A stretch of DNA of 64,000 nucleotides from Dermanyssus gallinae (taxonomy: Eukaryota; Arthropoda; Arachnida; Mesostigmata; Dermanyssidae): the NCBI GenBank assembly GCA_003439945.1, contig QVRM01004808.1, positions 52,501 to 116,500 of the forward strand, given 5' to 3'. Numbering within the stretch: position 1 is the first letter of the stretch; every line of letters begins with the position of its first letter. The position numbers and the translations under genes are program-made. This document shows positions 14,277 through 27,256 of this stretch, piece after piece. The notes below the pieces were generated by a model, which saw only the letters and a list, made by a program, of their open reading frames with translations, ran no database searches and was not told the origin of the DNA.

Positions 14277-14985
14277 CGAAAGTGTTTACAGTATCGGCTA
14301 GCGCCTGCCAATGAATCGGGTAGTGTCCTCCCCAACCAAACATGTCTCGTGCATATCGTTGGCGCAATTGTTAATGCTGTACCAAACAACACAAATAATC
14401 AAGATTAAGATGAAATCCTACATGGCTCTCTGGCCAAATACATTTCGATGAAATATAAGCTGTTGGAACAACAAGCTTACTGACTATTCTTCCCAAGATA
14501 AACATTAGAGGAAATGTTAATCATGTTTATACTGCACTATCTGTATCAAATAGCAGAATGGGACAATCGTATTCAAGCCTGTGTGTTCTCTGTTTTGCTC
14601 CAGCAGACACCAATGAGTGCGTACTTTTTGACGCTTAGCTGCGGCTACTATTACATAGTGGCTAATAGCTCACTGGCTGTATAAACTTCATTGGAAGCTG
14701 TTATAATTTTGCTCTTGCAAATGTCATTGGACATACTCTTCTTGGTCGCCTATTCATTCTCTTAATCTCAATTTAACTTCTCTGTCTGATTCCATTCGTC
14801 TGACCGCATTGATTTGTTCCATTCTTGTCTGCCGTAATTTTCGACATACCTAACGATACGACTCGTTGCTTTGTTCTCTTATATACTGTCTGCAATCCAA
14901 AGGTCCGAAAGATCATTTCAGGTTTTTGTAACCAGATGTGGTAATTGAAGGCCTTCGCTTCTTGATTCGAAAACCCACGAATGAG
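13806..14985. other. No gene seen; microsatellites
   Basis: Contains (TTA)n at about 13853-13895 and (TA)n at about 14238-14272. Between them are only short open frames without recognisable domains. Confidence 0.5.
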
Positions 14986-14989
14986 GTTC

Positions 14990-15215
14990 GGTGGGGAGGA
15001 GCGATCACACTCCAGTGGCAGTAGGTCGGCGTGAAGTAAGTGATGATGAAGTCGAGCGGCGCCTCGAGCTCCCTGGCGGTCATCTGGGGGTCCATGGCGG
15101 TAATCTTGGAGCCCCTAACGGCGACCTGACGGTCGCCGATTGCCTCTCCGAGTACAGACTGTGTATCGACGGACAGCGTCAGCTTCCGTGGGTCCCGCTC
15201 TCGTTTCGCTTCGAT
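14990..15215 (-). other. Possible isolated coding exon, unidentified
   Basis: A 134-codon open frame on the - strand is locally GC-rich and, unlike its surroundings, reads as ordinary protein: DPRKLTLSVDTQSVLGEAIG, then DRQVAVRGSKITAMDPQ, then LEAPLDFIITYF and PTYCHW. The pattern has a faint resemblance to CSPG/FRAS-type repeats (G-x-x-I-T-x-x-D-P ... L-x-F-x-I-T-x). Splice signals are weak: a possible donor is A/GTGTGA just after the CHW codons, and no strong polypyrimidine acceptor is visible. It could be an exon of a gene lying otherwise outside or between repeats, or an old element. No function is assigned. Confidence 0.3.
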
Positions 15216-15229
15216 CCACATACACAAGT

Positions 15230-15696
15230 ACATTACACACACCCACACGCAGATACTCATGATGTATGACGTGATGGGTTGCGTGTAGTCAACTAAGTGA
15301 GGGTCAGTAGGCTTCACTCCTTAGCATACCACGACGATGACTAGCAGCAGCGGCAGCACAGACCCGCCTGAGTCGCAAAGAGCGGTCGAACTTCCTTTGC
15401 GGCAGGGGATAAATGGTTCTCGTAGGGCAGCCGCCAGGGCTTCTTCTGCTCATCTCTCGACACGCTCGCGAATTTATATGTGTCTTCTACTTCGATCTCT
15501 CCGAGAGCGTGTGGCTCTCGCTCAGCACACATGTGTCACTTATTGCCCAAAAATGAATACGCTATACAAATGGTAAAATATTAACAGGAACAATAGCGAC
15601 AATAAAAATAGCAGTAGTAGTATTGGTAGTAGTGGTGGTACTGTTAATAATAAGAATAGTTATAGTAATCATAATCATCGTAGTCATATACGAGTG

Positions 15697-15793
<97 letters not shown>

Positions 15794-17691
15794 TAATAAT
15801 ATTAATGATTGCAATAATTGTTGTCATACGTGGAATGGTTCCAACTTGTGTTATAGAATATATATATATAATATATTAGTGTAAAGTTGTCCCTCTATCG
15901 GGACTGGAAGACTGGATATTTGTCACAGAGCCTGTGTCAAGTGCCTCCGGTGCCTCGTTCGACACGCAGCAGGCACGCACGTTTACACCTCTCATCTTAC
16001 ATCTCATTCGAGCACTCGTATTCACCGACGCGCACAGTACACGTAGAAGCAGCAGTTTTCGGGCTGTAGATGGTATAGCAGTCGATTTCTCTCTTTCGCT
16101 TCTTCTTCCCCCTCTTTCCGCCACACGAGAAGGAGGCGCACACAGTGTATGGTTATATGGTATACTTATGATTATGAGACAGGGCAATGAGAATATCGAA
16201 CACGATATCATGTTATTGCAGCCGGGCCAGTATTACTTTCCGTTGTTGGTTTTTCGTCAACCGTTATTTCGCCATTAATCTTTCTCTCCCTCTTTGTAAT
16301 TCTCTCAATCTCTCTCTCTCTAGTTATATATATATATATATATGTTTATATATCTTACACATCTTTTATAACTCTCGATCGATATTTACGAAGAGACCGG
16401 TAGCCGCTCAGTTTTGACCACTACACTTAACTTAATCAATCAGGTGCTTGGAACGTCTGTGGATTAATTCGTGCCTAAGTCAATATCATCTGCCCGCTGG
16501 ATACAACGGTACTCGCTGGGTGCACGCAATGATTTGCACTTCACCCCCCACAGTGACAAATTTACCGGAAAAGATCGCCCCGAAAGGCAAAAGTTTCGAC
16601 TGCAAAATGGTCCCCCTCCAAGAGTGACCTTTCCCCGCCGATGATTCTGGTCGTAAAAGGCTAGCTCAATCAAGAGCTCATCTTACATGTACAACATAAA
16701 ACCTCGTCATTTTTCAGTTCCCCTAAGGGTCTCTTTCTCCTGTCCATGCGCTCCTATCCTGCATTCGTGATAAAACACACATATACACATACACATACGC
16801 TATGCAAATAGATCGGATTCTCTCTCTCTCTATATATATCGTGTTACATTCTCATGTATGGACGATATCGTGCCGACATCTTGCCGATCACGTCTCTATC
16901 GTTTCATCAGATGTGGTACTTTTTACGCATTTCTACACCTCATGGTCATCACCAATTGGGATTGATGCCTCGTTAACAGCTAGCACGTTGAGGTCAGCTT
17001 CCTGGCTTCCTGCGTCGCCTGTCAATCAATTACTGTCTGCCGCCGTTAGGTATAATATATCGCGGTGGTGGGCGGTAGGACCTCCGAGGAAAGACCTCTT
17101 CAGCTCGGAAAGGCACGTGTCTTTCTTGTTGCTCCATGTAAATATATATGTATATACACATATGTAAATGTATACATATATGTAAGTGTATACACATATA
17201 TGTAAATGTATACATATATGTGAATATATGCCTAACAAAGACGCCCACAGCCGCGCGTCTTCGTCGATTGTTGTTGCGATTGTTGATTGAGTTCGTCCAT
17301 TCGTTTGTTTGTAACACCAACAGTAAAATTCACACGCCGTTGTAACCGGGTAGAGATAGCGACGCCTGCCGCTAGGAGGCGCCGCCGCAAGCTCGGCGTC
17401 CACCGCCCGCCACCAACCACCAAGAGTTTTCGACATCATCATCATCGTCAATAAACAGCATCACGATCACGTCTCCATCATGATGATCGCGTCATAGAAA
17501 GACGGCAGACAGAGAGAGAGAGAAAGGCAACGCAGAGAAGCTGTACATTTGACTATTTCGCTTCCGCTGACCTCCACGGGTACGTCGTGTATAAGCGTCG
17601 TGTCCTTGCACTATCTATGTGTCTGCACCTGATGCGCAAACGAGTTTAGTTCGCTCCTAACCTGCTATCCATATATGTATATGTATTTATG

Positions 17692-17763
<72 letters not shown>

Positions 17764-18069
17764 TACTTACATACATATACACCTACATGTGAGTGCAGCA
17801 CACATTATTCAGCATGATGATTCTGTTTCAGTTATGTTGCCGTCCGTGCGCAAGATTACGTGGACTCTTGACGGTGACGATGCTGACCCACTAAATGACG
17901 GGGTCGACACGTACTATGTTTAGCATGAGTTAAGTTCGGAGGTTGTGAGGATGATTTATGTGTCTGGGATAGTTTATGGACTTCGTTTATGGACTTTCCT
18001 TCTGACCGGTTGACGTGACGATATTGAGGAGGTAGTGGAGCACCTTAGTCTCGCTTCTTGTCACTGTGA

Positions 18070-18106
<37 letters not shown>

Positions 18107-21100
18107 GCTGCGTGTATGTGTATGATGGCTGTTAATTATTCAGGTCAGCAACCAAAACAGGTGCTGCTGAGCACCCCGACTTTGAACCTAACGCACTTCT
18201 GTGCGGTTAAATGTTGTCATCGCCAATAATGTGTCCTAGCTTTGTAAACCTTCGAAAGAGGGTTTTTGCTACAGTTTCGTATTATATCGTATGCTGTATA
18301 CGACAATTCTTATTGTGGCCATTCCTATGACTGCTGCTGCTACTACTAATATTAATATTACCAATACTACCACAATGTTTTCTTAATTTGTAATTTGTCT
18401 TTTACTCTTCTTCTTAATTAATGCGCGTGAGCGGGCACAGGAGCGAGTCTACTGTGCTATGCTCTACGTGACGAAACCGCAGACTGTACGATGAGAATTA
18501 TAGACTTGATTTAAAGTACAGTTCTACCAGTAACTGCTCCCCCCAACCTCTTCTACGCATTCGTAGTGCCCGTAGTAGGGAGTAGTAGTAATAATTGTAG
18601 TAGTAGTAGTAGTAGTGTAGTACTAAAACCAACGAAATTTACGGTTTTTCAGGTTGGTCGCTGTGACCAATTGTGTGTGTGTGTGTGTTTGTGTGTGCTC
18701 TCTTTGGCCGCGCCTTGCACAATCAGCAATGAAAATTATTGCACGTTAGTCTGTTCGCCAGCGACCCGCCGACTGCCGGCGAATCGGAAGACATATTGCG
18801 AGAGCTCGTTCCGGGTCGGAGCTGTCGGGATGCGCAACACAATGCATGCGCACACCCGCGGCAAGTATCTCTATCGGTTGGTTAAGTTCGTCTTGGTTTC
18901 GTGTCCGAAATCCACAACGATGTCGAGTACGCGGCAGCCCGAGCTGACTAAGTAATTGACTGACTACGGATCGTTTAATTAATCAATCAACCAACCAACC
19001 AACCAACAGCCAATCAATTCAATCAACATGGAAGACAACATGTCCATTACACCTTGAACGTACCATATCAATAATAATAATAATAATAATAATAGTCAGG
19101 ATTGTCTCCGAGCGTTTAGGTCGACGAGAGAGCCCTATTTAAATGCCCCTTGCATTTTTCAATGTATTCAAATTCGTTCGATACGTGCTGCAGTGCGGAG
19201 GCGAAGAGAGAGAGAGAGAGAGAGAAACAGGCTATTCGAAAATAGCTGTCGTGTTTGCCACTGCTTCCAACTCAAAACTCTGCGTTCACTTCACTTTGCT
19301 CTCCGCTGACGATAATTGGATTGTCACGATGAAATACTACGAACAACACAGTAAAACTGAGTAAAATCAAATATTGCAAGTGCTGGCTCTCGTCTCAGAA
19401 TTATGTCTCGGTTCACACGTGTACCGTGCATGTACCGTGCAGGTATTGAAAGTTAACACATAGGCAAGCTTGTCAGTCTGTTTCAAGGGCCATCGTGGGC
19501 TGGTTGGTTGTCTGCCTGTCTATCAAAACGCATCTCGACCTTCCACGCTCGGCAGGAACGGGTCGTTCAAGACCTACCTCTCCTGCCTGTAGAAAGATGT
19601 AATACTATATAAATTAATAAACAAATTGTTTGTAATATTATGTGCTCACACATATGTATGTACGTGTATCTAAGGAAGGGAAACGGACAGACAGATGATG
19701 CACGGCATGGCATGCACGTCTTGATAATGATTATCTGTGTCTATGATTGAATGAGTAGCCACCGGACCATCAGTAAATCACCAACGCAGTGATGTCCGAT
19801 TGTGATTGACTTGGTGCGCGAATTCTATCGTATCTCGGAATTCTATCGTCCAGTAAATAACTCAGGACTGCCCACAGAGTACTCGCTGGGGGGATGGGGC
19901 GGCGGGTTCGTCCAAATACGCGGGGCGCTCCAAAAGCGTGAGGCCTCGATGAAAGACACCCTCATTGCTCAAATAGAACTTTCACAACAATAATAATTCT
20001 CATCGTCATCATCACCACCATCATCTTCATTGCAATCGCCGTCGTCGTCGTCGTTATCATCACGATCGCCACTATCGATAGTACTCGTAGTAGTTGTAGA
20101 CTAGAATTGCAAGTTGTTTGCGCTAAGAATAGTCTCCTCTTGTCAAGAAACAAAAATAAATCATCATACTCGCCAGGATGATCCTCGTTCTCTACCGCGG
20201 CACTACTGTCTGCCCGCCCAGTAGTGGGTGTTGTCGCTCTCTGTCTATGTCTAGCAGCAAGAGAGCGTTCCGAGACAACAGAGAGCGTTCCGGGGGCTCA
20301 GCTCACGCTGGACATCGCACCTCTCTCGGTGGCTCTATCGTGGTCTGCAGACTCTAGACTGTATCTATACATCTAATGATCACACAGATTAGGGCTGCTG
20401 TAGCGTCGTGTGGGTGGCCCGTTCTGCAAGCTGCGGCTTCCGACTGTCCGCTCGCCAACGGTTGAGCGCCCATAGCGGCGCGCCGCGTTAAGCACGCCAG
20501 TCGCCGTCTCGTCCTGTATTGCTCATCATCTCGTCCTCAACACAACTCGGCATCATCGTCGTCGTCGTCGTCTCCCCTTTCTTCTTCTTCTTCGCGTTCG
20601 CGTCCCGACGGAAAACTTTGCTCTGTACACACTCAGGACACGCACCCACGCCCGGTCTATTATGCCCTGTAGTCGTTTACAGCGGTACAGCTGGAGGACT
20701 CACTCCAGCTCGGGGAAAGGGATGATGTCGTGTTCTCCTGTGGTTGGGAAGACGTGAGACCCGACCGCAGCCGACAGCAGGCTGGCCGGCCGCATCACCT
20801 CTATTGTTGTGTCTTAACACACTCCGTCGTGGCTCCGTCCGTCTGTCCCCGCCCTCTTCCCACCCGGCCGTGAGGAATAACACATCACAAAATAGCCATC
20901 ATCACAAACAAACGTGCCTAGACACAGAGTTAGACACAGAGAAACGCTGTCGTCGTCATGCATTGCGGCGTCTTGCGGAAAACCGAGCGGAAGAAGGATC
21001 ATTTACTTTCAATGCTTGTGCCAATTGTGCCACCAACAATCCTCGCAACAGCCAGCTGTGTAACAGCCGCAGCAGCAGCACCACCACCACCACCGCCACC

Positions 21101-22356
21101 AACACCACCAGCTGGCGTAACCATTGTCGTGCCAATGTAACTTGGCACGGCTAACACGATTGGCCAGCAGGACTAATCGAAGAAATCGCACCCGTGCCGA
21201 CACCGTACGTGTCCCGTATGTGTGCCGAATTATGCTCGCGACAGGCACACAATTTGGATTTGGATAGGCCCTACAATCTGTCCGTTTTTGGCTGCCAGTA
21301 TAGTTATAGTAGGTGGGCCCAAGTTGCGGAACTTGTATCGCCGTAGGCTGCTGCTGATGCTGCTGCTGCAGTGCATACAATCAAAGCTGTAGGCGAGAGC
21401 ATTGTCGTTGCTAACGTAACGTGTCGTTACACGACGACAACGACAGAAGAAGAAAAAACTTGATATGTTGTTCATGATCGCTTTCGATCGACACTGATCT
21501 CTCTGACGAGAGAGCGTAGATAAATGGAGTCTTCACACAAGTTCCTCAGCTGTCCCGACGAAGTATAGCTGAATGTTGCTGGTTCTTCTCATTGCCGTCT
21601 ATCGTGGTGGTGGTGGTGGTGGTCATGGTTGTGGTGATAATGTCAATGTTATGTCATCTTATTGCTGTTCGGCTTTGGCCATTTCTTAGTACGAAGATTC
21701 CCTACGTGATGCTGGTTGCTGTCATTCCTTAAGCTCGCAATGCTATTCGCGTATAGCACCCGCAGAGTTGTTCGTCGAAGCATGCCAACCGCTAAGTTTG
21801 TGTACTTTTTGGGACGTGCGCATCAAGTCGTATGATGCAATTTACGAAATTCGTTATTAATGTCTTGTTCTTGAAGAATGTCGATCATGTAATATACGTG
21901 CGATTGACGATGACCAATGATGTATCTCTGGCCACATATCTAATCCAGCTGTAATCTAGTATGAAATCCCGTTCCAGAACGGAGGGGGGCCTTGCCAAAA
22001 TAGCGATATACATTGTAAATACATTTTATGCTCAATTGTAAATAAATTACAGGTCTGTTATGTGCAAGCAATGGATTGAGAAACAAATACACATTTCCTG
22101 CTCAATCATCAAGTTACAGTTGCAGCTACTTGGAATACTAGAGCTGACCGTATAGTTACAGTCTTCTGAAGAAGTCGACGAGTTTTGTTATTTTGTAGTG
22201 GTGGCGGTTTTCATTGATGTTGCTGTTTTCCTTCTTGATTCACATCTTGCTTTCTTCAAGCATTTGGCGCTTATGTTTATCAGTCGAAATTTAGTGCCGC
22301 GTTGTCGTTTACTAATTCGGCGGTTGCTATTGCGGTCGAATTGCTGAGACTGGCCA
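15230..22356. other. Long intergenic stretch; low-complexity sequence, no supported gene
   Basis: Contains (TAA)n at about 15697-15800, (TA)n at 16325-16345, 17695-17765 and 18070-18103, an imperfect 20-30 bp periodicity of GTATACATATATGTAA-like units at about 17145-17228, (CA)/(AG) tracts, and GC-richer stretches at 20.4-21.4 kb with GAC/CCA/CAG triplet runs. Open frames at 20744-21154 (+) and 21009-21380 (-) overlap each other and show only compositional bias. Part of this may be 3' UTR of the - strand zinc-finger gene whose coding end is near 22357. Confidence 0.5.
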
Positions 22357-22444
22357 CTAATCCTGACGGTCACCAAGCGTTGTTGGCGTACAGATGTCTC
22401 CGGTTCCGGTAATAAGAGCTTCCGAAATTGACGCCTCTCCCCCA
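22357..22444 (-). CDS. C2H2 zinc-finger protein, tentative terminal exon 9
   Basis: Acceptor TATTTTTCAG (AG at 22446-22445) leads into one base that completes the phase-2 codon left by exon 8, then GGEASISEALITGTGDI and a TAG at 22359-22357. With this exon the nine exons sum to 2781 nt, a multiple of three (926 residues). The choice is not unique: an acceptor CTTTTCAG near 23220 would give a three-residue tail with a quick stop. The longer open frame at 22188-22445 is in a phase that does not fit exon 8. Confidence 0.45.
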
Positions 22445-24151
22445 CTGAAAAATATAGTAAATTTGCCTTATTATATGCAGGATTAAAGGATGAACAAACA
22501 AAACTTAAAAGCCATAATCAACATATAGATGCATATATTGCCTAATTTACTAAATCGTATCGCACAGGCATGTTGACAAGAACTCACCATATATATCACC
22601 TTAGAATATTCTAAACTATTTTGCTCCTTAAGAGAAAAGACATTTATTCTATGTACGATAAGAGTAAGTTGATCATTCTTATCGTAGAGAAAAGAACATC
22701 AATTGTATCAACCGTTCGCATTTTCTGTTGATTTTGTCATCGACTGATTCGATATACTTCTGTTTAAACTTTTTCTACGTTTCCTATGTATTTATATTTT
22801 CAAGGTCCTAACGACTCTCAACAATGCTGACGGTAGAGTTTGCGATTACTGGCATCTAAAAGGTTTTTGTTCGGTCTACGTTCTTAGCAGCAGCTGTGCA
22901 GCACACACATATTGGTAACACAGTGCGTGCTACCACTATAGCCCACACTATACATTTTCCCATACTCCAGCATGATAGGGTTCGTCCGTGCGGGCATGAT
23001 GAATCCATTGGAGCAAGGATTAAGGTGCACTCTGTGTCTAGCGGGATGGGCAAGGGAATCACCGCAGGCACTAGACGGGGCAGAATCTTCCTCCTCCAGG
23101 AGCTTCCTCAAATATTTCTTTGCAAAAGTCTTTGCGAATATGTCTTGAAATTCTCCCACATCTACTGCTTTATTATTTTTGCACGTCCTAGATGACTTCA
23201 AGTCATTCAATCCTGAAAAGTTTTTCACCACCCCACTAGCGAAGCGTACACCCGTTTAATCGAATCCGGCAAATTACTTCCACTGGAATAACCGTAAGGC
23301 TTTCTAGGTCAACCTTTAAGTTGCAGTCCCAGTGAAGTGGATGGCAGGAAGCGGCACTGATTTGTTGAAAACGTTCACACGGTTGCATTAATCGAGTATT
23401 TAATAAAATTTTTTTTTTAATATCTAAAGTTGTATTACGTAGCTTGTTAAATGCGGCCTGAATACCTTTAGTTGTAGGTTCAAATGATCAGGATATTGAC
23501 TATAGTTTCGAAATACCTCTTGTACTCTCAGAATGTATCTTGACTCAACCAGATTGAGTAATTATTGCGTATAGCACACAGGTTCGCAGAATCTATAGAA
23601 CTTAACAGGGGTCAGTTTATGCAACCAAAAAATATCCCCGGACTCTGTGTTTCTTTTTCGTTTAACAGTCCATGATTCCTACAAAGCATCGACTGCTAAA
23701 CTGCCAACAAAACTAAAACAACTGCCATTGCGTAACATAGATATCTGTTCACTTTTCAAGTATGTGTGTGTGTCACGGCAGAATACCTTGTCACCGTCAG
23801 GTGCCTAGTTGAGCGCACTCACGCAGCTGCCAGACATCCACAATACTAACATTCTGTGTTTTGTTAGGTACGATACATTGTGTAGCCTGTTTTAACAGAC
23901 AGGTCAGGTGTCATAAATATTTTTTGGGATATCTTAAAAACTAAAAAAATAAATGAAACGGCGCGTAGTTTCTGTCCAAGTGCTCACGGAGAAGGCGAAA
24001 AGCAGTAAGGGAGACAACCGATAACATTTACGGCGATTTCACCTGGGATCAGCGTAGTTGTCGCAGCGGCTATCCGAATACTACATCTACCTACCCTCGT
24101 TTACCCTATAACCCGTAGAAGGTTCGGACAAAGCCAAAACGACTGACTCAC
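22445..24151 (-). other. Probable intron 8 of the zinc-finger gene
   Basis: Lies between the GTGAGT donor after exon 8 and the proposed last acceptor. A 115-codon open frame on the - strand at 22884-23231 is unassigned: it contains a lysine/leucine-rich segment (FAKKYLRKLLEEEDSAP) but no family I know, and its phase does not fit splicing from exon 8 at the nearby CTTTTCAG. No repeats of note. Confidence 0.4.
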
Positions 24152-24403
24152 CTCTTGAGAAGCAACGATTGGAGCAACATGTCTCTGTGAGAGGTCCGCA
24201 TATGCCGTATGAGCGTCGCTTCCTTTGCGAACTTCTTTTGGCAGTGTCCGCACGTCAACGGACGAATCTGCAGGTGGATCGAGCGCAAATGGCGATTGAG
24301 ATCGCCGCGTTGCGAGAATCCCTTGTGACAGTGTGGACAGCCAAACGGCTTCTCCTTGTTGTGAAATCGTTGATGGGTCACCAGGTCCGAGTGTCGTATG
24401 TAG
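24152..24403 (-). CDS. C2H2 zinc-finger protein, exon 8 (fingers 3-5)
   Basis: Entered through TACTACAG at 24404-24405 in phase 2, the exon completes finger 3 (C808-x2-C811 from exon 7, then H824 and H828), and carries finger 4 (CPHC, H852, H857 with a four-residue His spacing) and finger 5 (CGHC, H881, H886). Canonical contact-helix segments such as QRGDLNRH and KEATLIRH are present. It ends with a strong donor AG/GTGAGT; without splicing the protein would stop one codon later. The TGEKP-like linkers are replaced by NKEKP and LQIRP, so the fingers probably do not form a fully standard TGEKP array. Confidence 0.88.
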
Positions 24404-25316
24404 CTGTAGTAATTCATATCCGTTATCGGCACAACAAGAACAATGAGCAATAGCAAGAATTAGACGACCAGATCACGTCGGAAGCAAAGTATATTCAGCA
24501 AGGAGGGTGCTACTGTAGACAACCAAGACCTACACGATGCATTCGCATCCATAAATATAGTAAGTAGTACATAGTTCTAATGAAAATACTGCATGTAATG
24601 ATGCAATAATTTAAATGTTCTGCAGAAGATAAGTATATAATGTTATCAGTTAGTGTGTGTATAACTGTTTTTTGCTTTGATTTCAAGATATTTCACAACA
24701 AATTACATAAAAAAAGGGATTTATGCATTTACAATCGTCACGCTTCCGTTGATGCCCATCCAGTTTGAATAACTAATGCGGAGACCGCCGATGCGTCTCA
24801 TACACTTCTGTGTGACATTTAGTCGCGAGGAGAACCAGCAATATAATGGTCTCACATCTGGTAAAAGCCAGATGTGGAACACACCAGGTCCCGTCACGAT
24901 GCGCCTTGTGTATGCCTTTCCGGCTTGTTTTAGACCATTTTAGCCCTAAATATCTCTTGCGAAATAGACGTCAAAATGTTCTACCTCTGCTGAGACCGCG
25001 TTCTTCGACATTCGACCTAAACTTGCTAGAAGGAATGGCGCCCGCGTAAGCGCAGCGCAAAGGTCACCTCCAAATAATGAATCCGAAAACCTAAATACGA
25101 GAAAGTTGGTAAACTTTACGGGTTGGTGTGTAAGATATGCATCTTTACTTTCCGCGTGTCATCAGACATGTAAAGCGCTATGCGCAAACATGGACTAGAT
25201 AAATGGACTTGTTATGATGACTGGAGATAGAGTCAATTAGCCGTTGACTCTTTGGCAGACTATTAAGAGACAGAAGCCACTCTATAGGTGACAGCAGGCG
25301 ATCGTGTTTTCATTCC

Positions 25317-25390
25317 TTACGTACTCGGCTAGTCTAAGTTCAATAGACTAGTCCTCAGGTCAGAGTGTGTACAGTTCACGTACATATTAG
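25317..25390. repeat. Interspersed repeat, copy 1 (about 75 bp)
   Basis: The segment starting TACGTACTCGGCTAGTCTAAG and ending TACATATTAG matches 31945-32018, with small differences, on the same strand. The class is unknown; the second copy lies about 200 bp after a Ty3/gypsy fragment, so it might be LTR-derived. This copy lies in intron 7 of the zinc-finger gene. Confidence 0.65.
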
Positions 25391-25685
25391 TTCGAGATTT
25401 CTGCGCGATGCCAATTTTCAGTAACGGTGCGAAAAATGCGATCCCTATAGTATATAGGAGACGTTCATCTGAGCAGCGGGTAGCCAATAATCTATACACC
25501 AGAGCAAGGCAGACGGAGCAGTGCCATCCATTTCCCGTACAGTGTACACATGCGAGCATTTATAAGCTACTACACTGTGCATATTATATTGCTACTGTTG
25601 TCCTATCCACATCACATATACCGTCGTGATGTGCAGGGTTGGCATATATATTAGTCGTATGCCTTAAGGTCGATTTGCGATTTAC

Positions 25686-25851
25686 CCTTTTCCGCAGAGA
25701 TTGCAACGATGGGGCTCTGTTCCCGCGTGGACGTGTAGGTGCCTTGTAAGGTCGCAGCGCTGAATGAAACTCTTTCCGCACTCTTCGCAGTGGAAACGCT
25801 CATCTTCTTCGGAACGAACTGTATGAATTCTCTGATGTCGCGTATAATTGC
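25686..25851 (-). CDS. C2H2 zinc-finger protein, exon 7 (end of finger 1, finger 2, start of finger 3)
   Basis: Acceptor AAATAAACAG (AG 25853-25852) and donor AAAGG/GTAAAT at 25685 bound the exon; it begins in phase 1 and ends in phase 2. It supplies the two histidines of finger 1 (NYTRHQRIH), an acidic linker (VRSEEDE), all of finger 2 (CEEC, H796, H800, helix QRCDLTRH), a linker HAGTEP, and the first Cys pair of finger 3 (CNLC). Splitting two fingers by introns at the same relative place, just before the helix, supports the phases. Confidence 0.9.
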
Positions 25852-25873
25852 CTGTTTATTAATAACAAAACGG

Positions 25874-25912
<39 letters not shown>

Positions 25913-26431
25913 CTATTTAAAAAAATATATAGTATCTTATATATAATACATAATGATCTCTTAAAAAACAACGTGCTCTAAAAGTTTTGCCTTATGATAA
26001 ACTGTTGACCAAGTATATTAATTCATATAGAAGAACATTAACTGGCATATTTGTCATCAATGTCTTCTTGAAAACCTTTCACCCAGATTATCGCGCACAA
26101 CTGCTGTTTCTAAAGGCAGCGTTACTTTCAGACTAATTACAGCCTAAAATTCATCATCTTCAAGTAAATCGTTTTTTTACGATAGCGTGCTTGAAATAAT
26201 TACAAATGATAATTATAAAAATATAAAAAAACAGGCGGCTATTCTGCTCAATTTTATCCCAAAGTACCCACGTGGCGCCGTGTCACGACCTTACAAGAAT
26301 GTTGTTGTCAGATTACCGGCAACAATAGAAGCAAAACTGTAATCATTGTTGTAACTGACAAAAGATGACTACTAAACGCTACTGTTAGAGAGGGACGAGT
26401 ACGATCACAGCGCATTCGCAAACTGCCTTAC

Positions 26432-26837
26432 CGAGTCTGTTGAAGGTGGCCGAGCATAGCTTGCACTGGAATGGCCTTTGGGCCTTCTTTTCGGATGCGG
26501 GACACCCGTTTCCTGCTCCCCCTCCGCCGACTACCCCACCGCCACCACCTCCGCCACCGCCAACAGTGGTCGTCAGACCGGCCGTTCCGTTGGGGGCGTG
26601 GTGTTGTTGCTGCTGCTGTTGTTGTTGTTGTCCACCGGTGGTCTGCAACGCGAGGCTCTGGCCAAGTAGCGAAATGTTGCCTAGACTCAGGCCATTCAAT
26701 CCGCTCAACCCGTTCAGGCCGGCGAGGCTGCTCAGCGAACCGAGTGACAGCTGCGTCTGACCTAACGTCAACGAGCCCTCGCTGGTCAAACTTCGAACGC
26801 TGAGCTCCTTGACGGCACTGCCATCCTCCTGCACGAT
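26432..26837 (-). CDS. C2H2 zinc-finger protein, exon 6 (Leu/Gly/Gln-rich, start of finger 1)
   Basis: Acceptor GATATTGCAG (AG 26839-26838), phase 0, and donor CTCG/GTAAGG at 26431, phase 1. The product begins IVQEDGSAVKELSVRSL, then a quasi-repeat of Leu-Ser-Gly-Leu-Asn units (LGSLSSLAGLNGLSG), a nine-residue Gln tract encoded by mixed CAA/CAG codons, a poly-Gly tract, and finally RPFQCKLCSATFNRLG, the first half of finger 1. The Leu/Gly/Asn repeat and Gln tract look like a flexible activation or repression region. Upstream in the same frame the open stretch continues into intron sequence. Confidence 0.9.
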
Positions 26838-26982
26838 CTGCAATATCGACATATCGCCGCGTCCGAGTAGTCGTGGAAGCCGACGAAGAGCGACGGCCGC
26901 AAAAACGCACACCCCAAAAAAAATCGCGATTAACAACAATGCACACAACGGAAATCGAGCGAGATAGGAAGATAGATGTGCC

Positions 26983-27256
26983 GAGCAAGATGGCTTAGTG
27001 GCAAAGCCTTTGCCTTGCATTCGGGAGGACTGGGTTTGAAACTCAGACCGGCCACTCTTAAATTGGTTTGCATGGTTTCCAATTTAGACAAGGTAAACGC
27101 AGGAGTGGATTAAAAATTAGCCGCCATGACATGAAAAAACGTACACGGGCATTAGTCCTTACGGAAAAAAAGATGCATACATCATATCTACAACGAATAT
27201 AAATACATAGATTTGTTGGAACTGTTGTATCAGGTAAATGTTTGAACTGCTGGACC
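26983..27256 (+). mobile_element. tRNA-derived SINE in intron 5 of the zinc-finger gene
   Basis: The head reads GCCGAGCAAGATGGCTTAGTGG (box A) and 40 bp later GGTTTGAAACTC (box B), then a tRNA-unrelated body containing GGTTTGCATGGTTTCC and GGAGTGGATTAAAAATTAG. It is inserted on the + strand, opposite to the gene, in the 597-bp intron between exons 5 and 6. The acceptor and donor stems do not pair, so it is not a functional tRNA. Confidence 0.65.

Noticed and set aside
17675..17923. Tyr-Ile repeat proteins over (TA)n tracts, here and at 54.1, 57.8 and 60.3 kb
   Set aside because: They are artefacts of alternating TA sequence, which has no stop codons in some frames.
20744..21380. Open frames of 136 (+) and 123 (-) codons
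   Set aside because: They overlap on opposite strands and consist of biased composition (Thr/Ser/Asn; Trp/Cys-rich). A Gly/Ala-rich frame on the - strand at 21015-21140 is also present, but no splice path from the zinc-finger gene is convincing.
26983..27060. Possible tRNA gene
   Set aside because: Box A and box B are present but the acceptor stem does not pair and a non-tRNA body follows, so it is a SINE head.
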